Source: Vitrella brassicaformis
Lineage: Eukaryota > Sar > Vitrellaceae
Assembly (NCBI GenBank): GCA_001179505.1
Contig: CDMY01000557.1
Span: forward strand, 1 to 51,940
Reading direction: 5' to 3'
Length of the DNA stretch: 51,940 nt
In this document: positions 27,672-38,882 of the stretch, in pieces
Position numbering within the stretch: position 1 is the stretch's first letter
Layout of the letters: every line of letters starts with the position of its first letter
Notes under the pieces: generated by a model
The model's database searches: none
What the model was told of the DNA's origin: nothing
Seen by the model: the letters and a program-made list of their open reading frames with translations, nothing else
Program-made: the position numbers and the translations under genes

Positions 27672-28845
27672 ATGGCAGGCGGGGAGGCCACACCTCTATG
27701 TGGCCACATCGACGGCGAAACGGCATCATGTAACTGGAAAACCTTCGCGGTCCTGGCAGCGTCAGCTCTCTTTCTGTCCGCATCCCTCTCAGCCAACACA
27801 ACATGGCCATTGCTGTCGCTGCCACGCCATACCATCAACCAGTCCAGCAACCACAGCAGCAGCACCACCACCACCACAGCGGGACTGCACCTCAACGGCG
27901 GCGGCCACCTGGATGCCGCCATTCCACCAGCAGCAACATCAGCAGCGTCCAACGACTCGTCTGCTGCAGTAGATCGGGAGCTTGAAGCCTATGTGGTCAC
28001 ACTGGGCGGGCACATGCATTCCTACGAGCGGCGCCTGGTGCCCCTGGCCGCTTAGCTGCACGCCAGCAGAATCCCCCTCATCCCCCTTGCCGCATACCCA
28101 AACATGACCAACGCCCTCTACGGAGAGTCCCTCCTGGTCACAAACACAACACCATGCGCAGAGAATGACCATGTTGTGGTGTGTCACTCAGGACAGCTTC
28201 CGCGCCACCATACAGCTGGCGCTCGGCACCGGCCTGTTCGACAGGGGCGGCATGATGGTCTACCTCGAGGACGACACTGGGCTTGTTGATGGCTTCAGGC
28301 GAGAGCTGCTGAGGACTGTGAGGGACCTGCCTGACTCATGGGAGGTGAGAGGCTCTGTTGCTTTGCACATTCATGCCTCACTTCTCCTTCTCATGAAGGT
28401 GCTGCACCTCTGTCCGGGATTCCTATGGGGCCACCGCATCAAGACCGGCAAGACCGTGCGGCTCTACGACCCCTGCTTTGCCTTTAAAGGACGGCTCGAC
28501 CCGAACCCACCAGCGGGGGTGCGCAAATACATCCTTTCGCAGGCGAAGCGCACGCCCAATGGCCGCGCATTCAGCCCCAGATGGCCCTGCCCGCCGAAGA
28601 AGGGCTGTCCCAAGAAAACTGTCAACTGGCCGGGGGCACCGACGGCCATGGTGGTGCGGAATGCCCGCGCAGCGCGGCGGCTGCTGCATCAGTGCGACAA
28701 GGAGCGGCGGCTGGCTGAGAGGCGGCCGATAGACGTCTTCCTGCAGGCTCATATAGTGGCAGGAAGGGTGCTGGCGGCGGCGGAGCCCCAGCTGTGCTAC
28801 CATCGGTATACGGGGGGCTCGGTGAGGGGAGAACACTCATACTGA
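27672..28845 (+). pseudogene. GT25-like type II membrane glycosyltransferase with in-frame TAG
   Basis: Exons 27672-28136, 28192-28344, 28399-28845 join in phase 0 to 355 codons, but codon 28053-28055 is TAG. The frame is otherwise open on both sides, and the encoded protein looks continuous across it: a short cytosolic start, one membrane anchor (FAVLAASALFLSASLSA), a Ser/Thr/Asn stem, then AYVVTLGGHMHSYERRL, the type of strand-loop that begins GT25-family domains, IPLIPLAAYPNM after the stop, and MMVYLEDDTGLVDGF with the EDD metal/donor motif, then a WEVLHLCPGF strand. This topology is that of a Golgi glycosyltransferase. Alternatives: a true pseudogene, a base-calling error, or removal of 27993-28055 as a 63-nt GT-AG intron, which restores the frame but deletes the conserved VVTL motif. 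Confidence 0.6.
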
Positions 28846-29179
28846 CTGACTGAATGACTCACTCCATAGCTCATCTGCTGCTGTGTCTGCCGTACGCTGG
28901 CGTCGTGGTGGCGTGTGTGTGGCGTGTTGTGCAGTGGGTGGCGTGAGTGGGTCGCCGCGATGGATGGATAGATGGATGGATGATGGGTGGGTGGGTGGGT
29001 GGTGTGGAGGTGACTCGCTGGCTGTCAGCTGTCAGCTGGTCACCATTGATTGAATCAGATCAGCCGACCACTCATCCACAGTGCTCAGGCAGCACCACAG
29101 GACAAAACAACAACCACCCCTCAAAGCACAACACAAGACCACCCATCCGTCCCCACAGCCCCTGCATTGCATGGTCACG
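28846..29179. other. Convergent intergenic region
   Basis: Between the glycosyltransferase and Pescadillo 3' ends. GGAT and GGGT repeats (28958-29002) dominate the left half. The right half is AC-rich single-copy sequence. No gene was seen. Confidence 0.5.
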
Positions 29180-32100
29180 TCAGATCGCGTCACGCCGCAC
29201 CTTTCCTCTGCTGCTATTTTGTTTGTTTTTGTCTTGTCTTTTGTTGGCCTTGTCGATGGCCGCCCGCTTGGCCTTGAGCTTAGCGGCCGCCTCCTGCTTG
29301 CTCTTCTCCGTGTACTGAACACACATTTAGCACACACACACACACACATCCACACAACACAGAGAGGGGAGGCGAGTGAGGTGCAGTCCAGGTGAGAGAC
29401 CCACCTCGATTCGGTGGAGGAGTCGGCGACGCTGCACGCAACGCACACAGCCACACACACACAAGGCATGAAATGCGACGGACGGACGGACGAGGGCGCC
29501 GGTGTGTTTGTGCGCGATTCCAACCTTTTTCGAGAGCAGCGCCTTGGCCCGCTCTCTCTCCTCTTCCTCACGCAGCTCCCTCCTACACACACACACACAC
29601 ACACACGCACGCACGCACAGCCAGCATAGAGAAGGGCAGAGCAATCCACAGCCGTCCGTCAAGGCGACGTCAGATTCCAGCTGCTCAGTCGGGGCTCGCT
29701 CACGTACTTGCTCTTGGTCTTTGGTGGGGCCTCCTCCTCCTCCTCCTCCTCCTCAACCTCAACCTCAACCTCATCTACTTCTTCTGCCTCCTCTGCCTCT
29801 TCGTCTGCCTCCTGGGCTTCTTGCTCAGGCTCATGGTCAACGGTGGCCTTCCGCTTGCGAGACGACCCCTGCTGCTGCTCCTTCTCCTGCTGGTCGTCGT
29901 CAGCCTCATTGGCTGCTGTCGTGGGCTTCTTGTTGGGTTTCTTCTTGGCCTTTGCTGACGTATCGGCTCGCGCAGAGTAGGACGTGCCCTGACACAAACA
30001 CAAACACAACACCATGAGCACAGACACGACAGATGGATTCTCTCATGCGAGCAGAGACAGAGAGAGACAGAGAGAGACAGAGAGAGGGCAATGGTGTGTG
30101 ACCTACCCACCCACCTTGGCTTCCATGTCGAGTTCACTCATGAAGTGGACCTCTTTAGCCAGCCGCTCCTGCCGCGTCATCTCGTCCTCCTCCTCCTCCT
30201 CGTCGCCTGACGACCCCTCGCCCTCGAGCTCGTCATCCTCGCCAACCACACGGCGCTCGTCGCCCTCATCTAGGTGGATGACCACATAGCATATGCACCA
30301 CCACACACTTGGTAAGAAACCAGGGCGAGAGGGGCAGAGGGGGGAGGGGGGAGGGGATTGCTTATCTACTTTCATCGATGAGTTTGCTCTGTCGCTGCCG
30401 CTCCTTGATGATGGCGTCGAGCAGCTCCCGCTGCTTGGGCACATAGCCCTCCCTCACGTCGTCCTGACGGCGGTCAACCATCACGCCAACACATCCATCC
30501 ATCCATCCGTCTGTGCTGCACTTGGGTGGCTGCCCGGGTAGTGGGGCATACCACGAAGGGCGAGAGGTGGGGCGGGAGAGTCTTGCCGGGTTTGTATGGC
30601 TGGATGGGCAGCAGCACGCCGCTGTTGAGGCTGTCGAAGACCCACTGTGGCTGCACCACCTCGCGACACCTCAACAGCTCCTCGGGCGCACACAGACGCA
30701 GCGCTGAAGACAGCACGGACACACACACACACACAGAGACAGACAGACAGCAGCATAAGTAAGCCCACACGCGCTGTCGTGTCGCCGTTGGTCAATCACT
30801 CAGTGTGGCCGGCCGTACCTTCAGGCGGCCTGTCGACGATTTGGTGGGTGATAGCTGGGTCGGCCTCGCCAAACGGAGAACCCTCCCCCTGCACAAATCG
30901 TGTGTGTGCTATGACATGGCCATGTCACTGGCTCACCCACCCTCTCACTCACTCACTCACTCAGTCACTGACCTGCCAGCCTACTCGCCCCCCGCAGCTG
31001 AGCACAGCCAAAGCCAACGGTTGCAGCGGCACCTCTCTGAACCAATCCATCGAACGACGAGTGAGATACACACACACACACATGTGGGTGGGGACAAGAG
31101 AGTCTGTCTGTCTGTGTGTCTGTCTGTCTGTCTACCGACCGACCCACCGGTTGAGGAACAAGACGAGCTGAGCGAAGAGCTTTTTGACGTGAGCAGCTGC
31201 AGCCTCCTTCTCCTGAGGTGGTACATAAAGACACATTACAGGCACATGAGGTCTGCCGGGCGGGCTGGCTGGCTGGCTTGGGTGGAAGCATGCCTTGATT
31301 TCCTGGAGGATGGTCGAGTCTTCAAAGTCTTTCGTGTCCACCGCTGGGCCATCGGGGCCACCCTGACCCGCACACAATGACAAACGGATTCACACACACA
31401 AGAGACGAAGGTCAGTCCATCCCGTCCGTTTGCCTGTGTGCGTGCCACTGACCTCCTCGTCGGCATCCTCTTGGCCCTCTTCGCCCTCCTCCTTGTCGCC
31501 CTCTGCCAAGTCATCCAGCCGGCCGCCCATCCCCTCTATCCGCTTGCCCTGGGAGCCCTCACCCCCTCCTCCACCTCTGGCGCCCTCTTCCTCCTCCTCC
31601 TCCCCCTCCTCCTGCTGCTGCTGCTGCTGCTGGCGGTTGCCCTTGCCGTCGGCCGTCATGGTGATGTGATATGCAAGGAATCCCACGCCGGCCTTGGCGC
31701 GCCGCTTGACGAGTGTGGGTGGGTATGTGTAGCCCTTCTCGAGGCAGAGCTTGAAGTTGACGGCCTTGAGCATGGTGAGGTAGAACTCTAGGAAGCTCAT
31801 GAGGACCCGGAAATCGACCTCGGGCGGGGTGTCCTGGGGGAACTGGTGGGGCAGCAGCCACGTGACGGCCTGGCCCAGCAGCTCAGCCTGCAGGTAGTAC
31901 CCCTTCACCGACACAAACACCCTGCGCATCGCACCCGCGCGCGCCACCAGGGCGTGGAACTCGTTGAGCAGCCGGGTGCTCTCACGGATGCACTCGGACG
32001 GGATCTCCTTGTCGTCACGCACAGGCAAAGCCGCGAACACGCTGACCGTCGACAGAGCGTCGTCCAGGTCGCGCAGCGCGTCGACGAGAGTGGGGTACCT

Positions 32101-32445
32101 CTCCTTGACCAGGTGGTGCAGCGTGTACTTGGGCTTGCGGCTGACCAGGTCCTTGGCCTTCGACTGCTGCTTCCGCCCGAGGGCCTTCTTGTACTTGCGC
32201 TGGAAGACCTTTTGCTCGCGCAGTTTGTCGATGAGTGGCTCGTGTGAGAGGAAGAGGATGTCCTTGCGGTGGTAGTAGGTCTTGTCGCGCCCCTTGCGCT
32301 TCTTCTTGGGGTCGCGCGGGTAGATGCCCTTCAAGATGCACAGCTTCCGAAAGTCGGCCAGCGACACCTGGAGCTTTCGCAGCACCTCCGCGCGAGTCAG
32401 GTAAGCCGCAGCCTCGCCCTTGGTCCCCTTCTTGACCTTCTTCAT
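29180..32445 (-). CDS. PES1: Pescadillo homolog (60S ribosome biogenesis)
   Basis: Nucleolar protein; with BOP1 and WDR12 in other eukaryotes it is needed for pre-rRNA processing and 60S subunit maturation. Exons (minus): 32445-31453, 31362-31294, 31212-31148, 31036-30973, 30888-30819, 30703-30552, 30463-30370, 30269-30115, 29988-29708, 29582-29525, 29431-29405 (27 nt), 29314-29180; 720 residues. The N-terminal Pescadillo domain covers about residues 1-300 ([48 protein letters not shown]). A BRCT domain follows, [20 protein letters not shown] through [12 protein letters not shown] and LPPHLSPF. The C-terminus is acidic, then Lys-rich coiled coil, as usual for PES1. The intron at 31213-31293 has GC at its 5' end (AAG|GCATGC); retaining it would add 27 residues in frame. 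Confidence 0.95.
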
Positions 32446-33029
32446 CCTCCGGAGGATGTACCAATCACACCGATCGGCCGACGAGATGACAGATCACGCC
32501 ACAGCGGATGACGGCCTCTCACACGACTAGGCCGACATTCACTCCCCTCACTCCTCCTTGTCCACCAGCACGTGGGAGGCCGACTAGGGTGCTCCACGAA
32601 ACCGCTGCTGACGGCGAAAAATCTCTATCCCGACGGCGAAAATCTCAGAGATGGCTTAACTGCAAGGATCCGTCCTTAACTGCTTTCTGCCTTGCGAAAG
32701 CCGAGAGCTCGGCCCCACGAGTGATTGCCCCACCAACTCTTTCTGACTGGGGATGGCCGTAGGGCGGAGGACGAGGGTCTTGACTTGACAGCAGCACGGA
32801 GACGGCTATGACTATGAAGGCGGCTCACGTGGCCACCGACACACAAGCGGGCGCCGGCCGACGTATCGATTGAAGCGGGGACTCCCTCTCCTTCTGCTCG
32901 ACTCGACCGACATTGCCCCTGCCTCATCTGCACGTGCGTGGCATTCATCTGGAAACGACGGCTTGAGCGACTGCGGCTCCCTCCCTCCCTCCCTCCCTCC
33001 CCCTTAATTCTTGTCATCAATCAATCATA
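32446..33029. other. Divergent promoter region, PES1 / coiled-coil gene
   Basis: 584 bp between start codons. It holds the shared element at 32584-32610, a repeated GACGGCGAAAA(A)TCTC pair (about 32610 and 32631), and a CTCC array (32980-33001) just before the plus-strand ATG. No open frame with family features. Confidence 0.5.
32584..32610 (+). promoter_or_regulatory. Shared divergent-promoter element, copy 1
   Basis: CTAGGGTGCTCC, then ACGAAACCGCTGCTG. It lies 139 bp upstream of the PES1 ATG (minus) and about 420 bp upstream of the plus-strand coiled-coil gene. It matches the copies at 38781 and 44041 with two or three differences. Confidence 0.6.
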
Positions 33030-36000
33030 ATGAAGTCGACCCACTCCAAGTCGCCAGCCATCAAGGACAGGTCCCCCAGGTCGGTGTCCATCCGCGAAGA
33101 CCCCTCGAAGCGCCTCACCGCCCTTGCCATCCCGGAGGCCGCCATAGCCAAGGGCCGCAGGGCGTCCACTGCCGCCGTGGCGTCTCACTCTGCTGGCGAG
33201 ATGTGGGATCGCCTCAACGCTGCCCTACTGGAGGTGGCAACGGAGAAGAGCCGGGCGGGGCGGCTGGAGAAGGAATTGGAGAGGGAGAAGAAGGAAAGAG
33301 AGGCACTCAGGACCACCATGGCCGCGGTGAGGACGTTCGTGAGTGTGTGTCAACCAGGGAGACGTGCCTTCACTCTCTTGATGTGTATGTGTGTGTGTGT
33401 GTGTGTGTCTGCCTGTAGCTTGAGCATGAGGTTCAGGACCTGAAGGAGGAGAAGGACGGCCTCGAACACTTCATGGCGCAACTCAAGGTACGTCACCGCT
33501 CGCGCATGAAAGTAATACAGACAGCCTCCTCCCATCGACCCTCTCTCTCTTCCATCCATCTCTGCTCAGGGTTTCGGGCCTTCGGGCACCCTTTCCTTCC
33601 TCGAGAGTTCCAAGAGCAGCTCTAGTGCTGTAGGCGACGCCGAAGAATCCGCAGCAGCACCAGCAGCAGCAGCAGCCGCCCCCGAGGTGTTGCCAGTCGA
33701 CGGCCCCACACTGCAGGTGCCTGGCGGTGTGAAGCCGCATCAAGTGGCGCTGGAGGGTGGTGAAGTGGAGGAAGGGGAGGAGGCGGCGAGCCCCAGCAGC
33801 TCGGCTGATGCGGGTGACGACGTGATGGCGGATGAGGAGCATCAGGAGAGGCTGAGGCGGCGGTTGAGCGCCAGGTCGATGTCTGCGGGGCGGCGGTCGG
33901 GGCTCAACGAGGCAGATATCACATCGATACGCAACTCCATCGAAGTGCTCTCGAGACAGTGCACGTACGCAGACAGACAGACAGACAGACAGACAGAGAG
34001 AATTGGACGGGAAGGGGGAGAGGCGGGGGTATCTGGGACACACCGTGTGGCGCGAGGCACATGCAGACACGCATGTCTGTGCTCGTGCAGGATGCTGGCT
34101 GGACGTGAGAAGAGACTGCTGCAGGAACGCAAGTCTATCCAACAGCAAATCCAAGAAGGTACACAATCAGCCTCCTTCCTCCCTCCCTCCCTCCCTCCCT
34201 CCCTCCGTCCTTGCATCATCACACACAGTCACACACACACATAGACACACCGTCACGATGTCTGGTCTCTCTTCTCCCCTGCTTTCCCGTCAGACCGCGA
34301 GAATCTCTTGTCCAAGTTGCGAGAGAAGGTGACTGAGGTGTCTGAGCTCAAGCAGGAGCACCAGGACATGGAGATGCTCCTCCTCGCATGTGAGCGGGAA
34401 TTCCTGCGGGAGGTTGAGCGCCCACCCGCTTTCTGCCTACACACGCTCAAGGAGCTCCGCCACGGCCGCGAGACACCCTTCCTCATTCCACCATCACCCA
34501 CAGCCGACACGCCGGGTGCGGGGAATCTGGGCCTGCAGCCAAGTGAGACCGCCGAAGATGTCACGCCATCTGAGCCATCTGCGAGACATAAGACCTGGGA
34601 GGGGACGGCTGCATCCGGGGCGTCGAGCAAGCGTGCGGCGGGTGTGTCGGTAGAGTTCAAGCGGGGCGGTGGCAAGGTGAACCCTTTGGGTGCCGCTTAT
34701 GCCGAGATCGACCGTCTGAAGCTGGTCATCAAGACGCAGAAGGAGAAGCTGGAGGAGACGCAGGAAAAGATGGCCGAGAAGGAGGAAGCAGCCAAGAAAT
34801 CGAAACAGTCCGAGACCGCACTCCTCAAGAAAATGTACATACATACATACAGAGAGAGAGTTCACATGTGCATCGTCGGTCGGTCGGTCTTTGTGTGTGT
34901 GGTCCTTTTTTCCTTCAGGGGTGCGCTTCGCACCGAGAAGGACGTGACTGCGGCCAATCTGGTGGCAGCACAGAACGCACTCGACTTCGCGATGAAGAAG
35001 AGCAAGGAGTACCAGCAGAAGTTCGTCGACCTCATCAAGTCCGTGAACCAGCTCAAGGATAGCGGCCGCCTCAACACCAGCGGCGCACCAGACCCCCCCA
35101 AACCCCGCTTACCGGGCGCAGAAGAGGAAGCGGAGGCTGCTGAAGGCGAGAGGAAAGCGGAAGAGCCTGAGGAGGGAGAGGCCCCCGAACCCCCACCCCC
35201 ACCAGCAGCGGCAGCGGCAGCGGTCCCGCCCGTGGTGCCCCCGCTGCCGATAACGGTCCTGGTAGATCGTTTGGACAAGGGCACATCGATGACGCCCCGC
35301 CCGGAGGCCGACCAACTGGTTTTGTCTGAGGGGGCGGTCCAGGCGCCACAGCCGGAGCAGCAGGTACGCCTCGCGCTCTCCCACGAGGAAGTGGTGCCCG
35401 ATACAGCAGACAGGGCCAAAGCCCGCTTCCCGACCGCGGAGTCTAAGAGGGGCAAGAAGGTGTCCATCGCCCCTGCTGTGCCCAAGAAGCAGGGGAGGGG
35501 CAAGACGGCACCGCCCCAGCCCTCTCAAGTGGCGGGAGTGGTTGAGTCGCCCAGGGAAAGTGTGGTCGAGGGTCCATATGCGGCGGCGACAGGCGGGCCC
35601 CAGCCGGCCCCACCCGCCCACCCGAGGATGTCGGCTGTCGTTGCTCCAGTGGCCTTCTTCCCAGCTCCAAAAATACCCCCCCGCATGAGGATCATCAGAG
35701 CAGTCACAAAAGTCCTGAAGGTAGGTACTCACACACGATATATGATGTCTCTGCCTGCCTACCTCCCGGCCGGTGCGTGTTCAGGAGATCCGCAGTCTGC
35801 GTCTGAAGGGCAAGGGAGGCAAGGCGACGCTCGGCAAGGGCTCCCTCGTGCCCCCCGGGCAGCAGCAGGCTCCTCCACTCCCACCATTGGCAGCGTCCCT
35901 CTCACCAACACCATCGCCCCCCCTCCCCCCCAAGGTGCCATCGCCCCCCTCTGCCAAGCGCACATCACAGCAGGCGCTCGCGTCGCCATCCGACTTCCTT

Positions 36001-36597
36001 CGTCTGGGCCTGGGTGCCACCAAGAAGGCCGACAGGAAAGAAGCCGGAGCATCAGCAGCACCAGTGGTCCCCATCACCGACCGGAGCTCCCTTGCCGGCT
36101 CCCTGCGGCTGAGCATCAAGGCGCCCGCATTGTCCGAAAGGTCCGCCCTTGCCACCAGCGTGCACCTGGCCTCCCAGCAGCAGCAGCAGCAGCACCATCG
36201 CAGCCTGTCAGTCAAGGCTCCGAGTGTGCAAGGGCCGACCCCCCCGCCCGTCATCAGCCTCTCACTCCAAGAGAGACGGGGCAGCACCACCCCGGTTGCA
36301 CGCCCGTCGGCCCCCCACCTCTCCCTGCGCCTTTCGCCCACACCGTCACCGGCCCAGTCTGCTCGCAACAGTGGCCGCAGCGCGTCTGTGAGTGGCGGTG
36401 CACAGCCTACTCGCCTGTCGCTGGGGCAGCTGGCCGCCCTTACACAAAGCCAGCAGGAGGAGGCCGCACAGCCGCCTGCTGACGAGGGGGTGCGGCCGGT
36501 GCTGCCAGAGGGGGGGAGGCTGAGGTTGGACTTGCCATCCATCAATGTGCCATCCCACTCGGTGCCGGCACTCAACCTAAGGTTAACCTACGCGTGA
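33030..36597 (+). CDS. Coiled-coil protein with proline-rich C-terminus and SLRL repeats
   Basis: Function not recognised. Exons 33030-33326, 33419-33487, 33570-33964, 34091-34158, 34294-34834, 34919-35720, 35785-36597; 994 residues, phases consistent. A basic Ser-rich head (1-60) is followed by heptad-like helices (GRLEKELEREKKEREAL; LEHEVQDLKEEKDGLEHF), an Ala/Ser linker, then more coiled coil (about 255-310 and 410-500, with KEKLEETQEKMAEKEEA). The second half is disordered: Pro/Ala/Glu-rich, then Ser/Pro-rich with a recurrent short motif (SLRLKG, SLRLSIKAP, HLSLRLSP, TRLSLGQ, LRLDLPS, LNLRLTY). The layout resembles cytoskeletal or basal-body scaffold proteins, but that is only a guess. 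No membrane segment. It is convergent with the phosphatase gene. Confidence 0.75.
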
Positions 36598-37059
36598 GGG
36601 AGGTGGAGAGGAATACAGACAGACAGACACACAGGGAAGGGAAAGGGGTTCAATGAAGTGACATCGATCACCGCGTGTGTCGTGTCGTGGGAGCAGCTTT
36701 GCTTCGACGTGTCTGTCTGGCGTCTGCCCGTGCGTGTGTGTCTGTCTGTCTCTGACTCGTTCGTTCGTTGGACAGATTCGGTCGTGTGTGCGTGAAAGAA
36801 TGTGTTGGTCAGTCAACTGGCTGGTCAATCAACTGGTTGCTTGATTCTTCATTCATCGGGTGACTGACTGACCCTTGAGCATCAAAGGCACTCACTCAGG
36901 CCTTGACTCACTCCAAACCTCACTCATGTCATCGATGCATCTATCTCATGTCAGTCAACCGCCAAGCCCAACACACAAATACATATCCGCCCGCCTATAT
37001 GTCTGTCAAATCCGCCCCTCCCTCGATTGACCAAGACACTCAACCGCACACACAGTCAT
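36598..37059. other. Convergent intergenic region
   Basis: 462 bp with CAGA (36616-36632) and TCTG (36738-36752) microsatellites and CTCA-rich stretches. No gene was seen. Confidence 0.5.
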
Positions 37060-38685
37060 TTAGCCGCCTGCCTTGCCGCCAGCAGTAGCGGCAGCAGCCA
37101 CAGCACCATCGGGGGACGACGGCAGGGGGCTCTTGGGCTGACAGTGCACCCGTCTGGCTGGTACGCTGTATATGTGTCGGCCTGGCAGCACGACAGCCGA
37201 CAAACGGCCCCCATACACGCAACCTGCACACACACACACCCACACACCCATGCCCATCTGTCCATCTGTCCATCCATCCAATCCATGTGTGTGTGTTCAT
37301 CCCCAGCCAGCCCACCAGGCAGGCAGGCAGGCAATCTACCTACTTACACACCTGTGTCGAGGCCGATGGTGTGTTGAGTGACATAGAGGCCCTTCTTTGC
37401 GTCGTGGCCGTACACGACCAGCTGTGGCCCGTCCCACAGGTCGATCCAGTGCACCCCCTGTTTGTCGTCCTCAACGCCCCGCCGCCCGTCCACCAGGACA
37501 TTGCGCATGTGCGTCAGCTCCCACTCACTCTGCTCCTCCAGCGGCAAGAACGGATTCAGCCCTGCGTGGACGACTACCAGGTCCTGTTGTTTGCCCCACG
37601 CCGCCGCTGCTGCTGCTGATAGTGATAGTGACAGTGGTGGTGCTGGTGGGATAATGGGGAAGCGGAGCATCTTGGGCTGGCGCATCAGCCAGGCCATGTC
37701 GTCCTCGGTGAGCTCCTGCAGCATCCGACGAAAGGCGCCCTTCTTCCGCTCCTGCTTGCTGCTGCTGCTGCTCTCACTGCTGGAGGTGTCTGATTGAGAG
37801 GGGGTGGGGAGGGTGGGGGTGACGGCGGCGGGCGAGAGGGCCACAGAGGGGGAGGGCGCCGGGGGGATAATCGACAGACAATGGGGGGCTGGAGAGCTGG
37901 TGCTGCCAGAGGGGTCGGGCTGGCCCGGAGAGGTCTTTCTACTGGCTGACCTCCTGCCCTCTGCCTCATAAATGCTGAACAGCTTCATCTCATGATTGCC
38001 AACCACCTGTAGGTAGGTGGGAATGGACAGACAGACAGACAGGAGGACACACAGACAGACAGACAGACAGACGGACAGGAGGGCACACAGACAGACAGAC
38101 AAATCCGGTGGGTGAACTCCCTCGGCGTGCGCACACACCATGAAAACGGTTTGAGGGTATCTCTCCTGGTGCTGCCTGTAGAACTGCACTATCCCACTGC
38201 TGTCGGGACCCTTGTTGACCAGGTCGCCACACAACTGACACGACGCACACAGAAGCCAATGGTCTGCCGACGGCAACTCATGTCATCGATTTTCATCTGC
38301 GGCTCTGACCACAAGGATGTCTTTCCCAGGCCGATAGCTGAGCCCTCCCGGACAGCGGGGCGGCCGGCCCAGCAGATCAAACAGCTCTACCGTACACACG
38401 AAACAGCGGATAACACAGCTATGAAGACGGTGACTGACTGACATGCTGCCTCCCGTGCGCGCACTGTTAGTTACCGTCAAAGCACCCGTGCAGATCTCCC
38501 ACTATGATGATTCGCCGTGACTCGCCAAAGAGCCTCGACATCCACTTCCTCCACCATTTCTTGGTGGCCTCGTGATCATAGCGGTGCACCAGATATCGGA
38601 TGGCGAGCAGGGACGCGAGCGTGGCACCACAGCCGAGTAGTACTGACGCAAAACTTGAACGATGGAGCGATAAAAGCAAAGCCAT
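37060..38685 (-). CDS. ApaH-like metallophosphatase (ALPH/Ppn2 type), membrane-anchored
   Basis: Calcineurin-like phosphoesterase, 400 residues. Exons (minus): 38685-38475, 38386-38310, 38234-38139, 38006-37352, 37223-37060. Metal-site motifs are all present and in order: IIIVGDLHGCFD, LCGDLVNKGPDS, VVGNHEMKLF, VVVHAGLNP, VVYGHDAKKG, then TIGLDTGCVYGGRLSAVVLP, the signature of ApaH-like phosphatases. The family cleaves polyphosphate, dinucleoside polyphosphates or protein/mRNA-cap phosphates, so the substrate is open. An N-terminal hydrophobic segment (SVLLGCGATLASLLAIRYLV) should anchor it in a membrane. A Ser/Pro/Ala-rich insert of about 110 residues separates GNHE from the VHAG motif, and the tail is Ala/Gly-rich. 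It diverges from the MFS gene, 197 bp between starts. Confidence 0.88.
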
Positions 38686-38780
38686 GAGTGACGCGCTCGT
38701 GTTGGACTCGTAGATCAGGTGTCTGGCCGTCCCCCTTTCATCTCAACACATTGCCGGAAAGCGGCGGGCGAGCATTGGGC

Positions 38781-38805
38781 CTAGGGTGCTCCCTGAAACC
38801 GCTGC
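38781..38805 (+). promoter_or_regulatory. Shared divergent-promoter element, copy 2
   Basis: CTAGGGTGCTCC, then CTGAAACCGCTGC. Located between the phosphatase start (95 bp away, minus strand) and the transporter start (77 bp away, plus strand). Same orientation relative to the plus-strand gene as the other copies. Confidence 0.6.
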
Positions 38806-38882
38806 CCCATGTCGGCGACAGTGCGGTGAGGAACGCAGTCCCTCGCCGAGTAGATCTACTTGGGTTTGCAGGTCAGCTCGCG

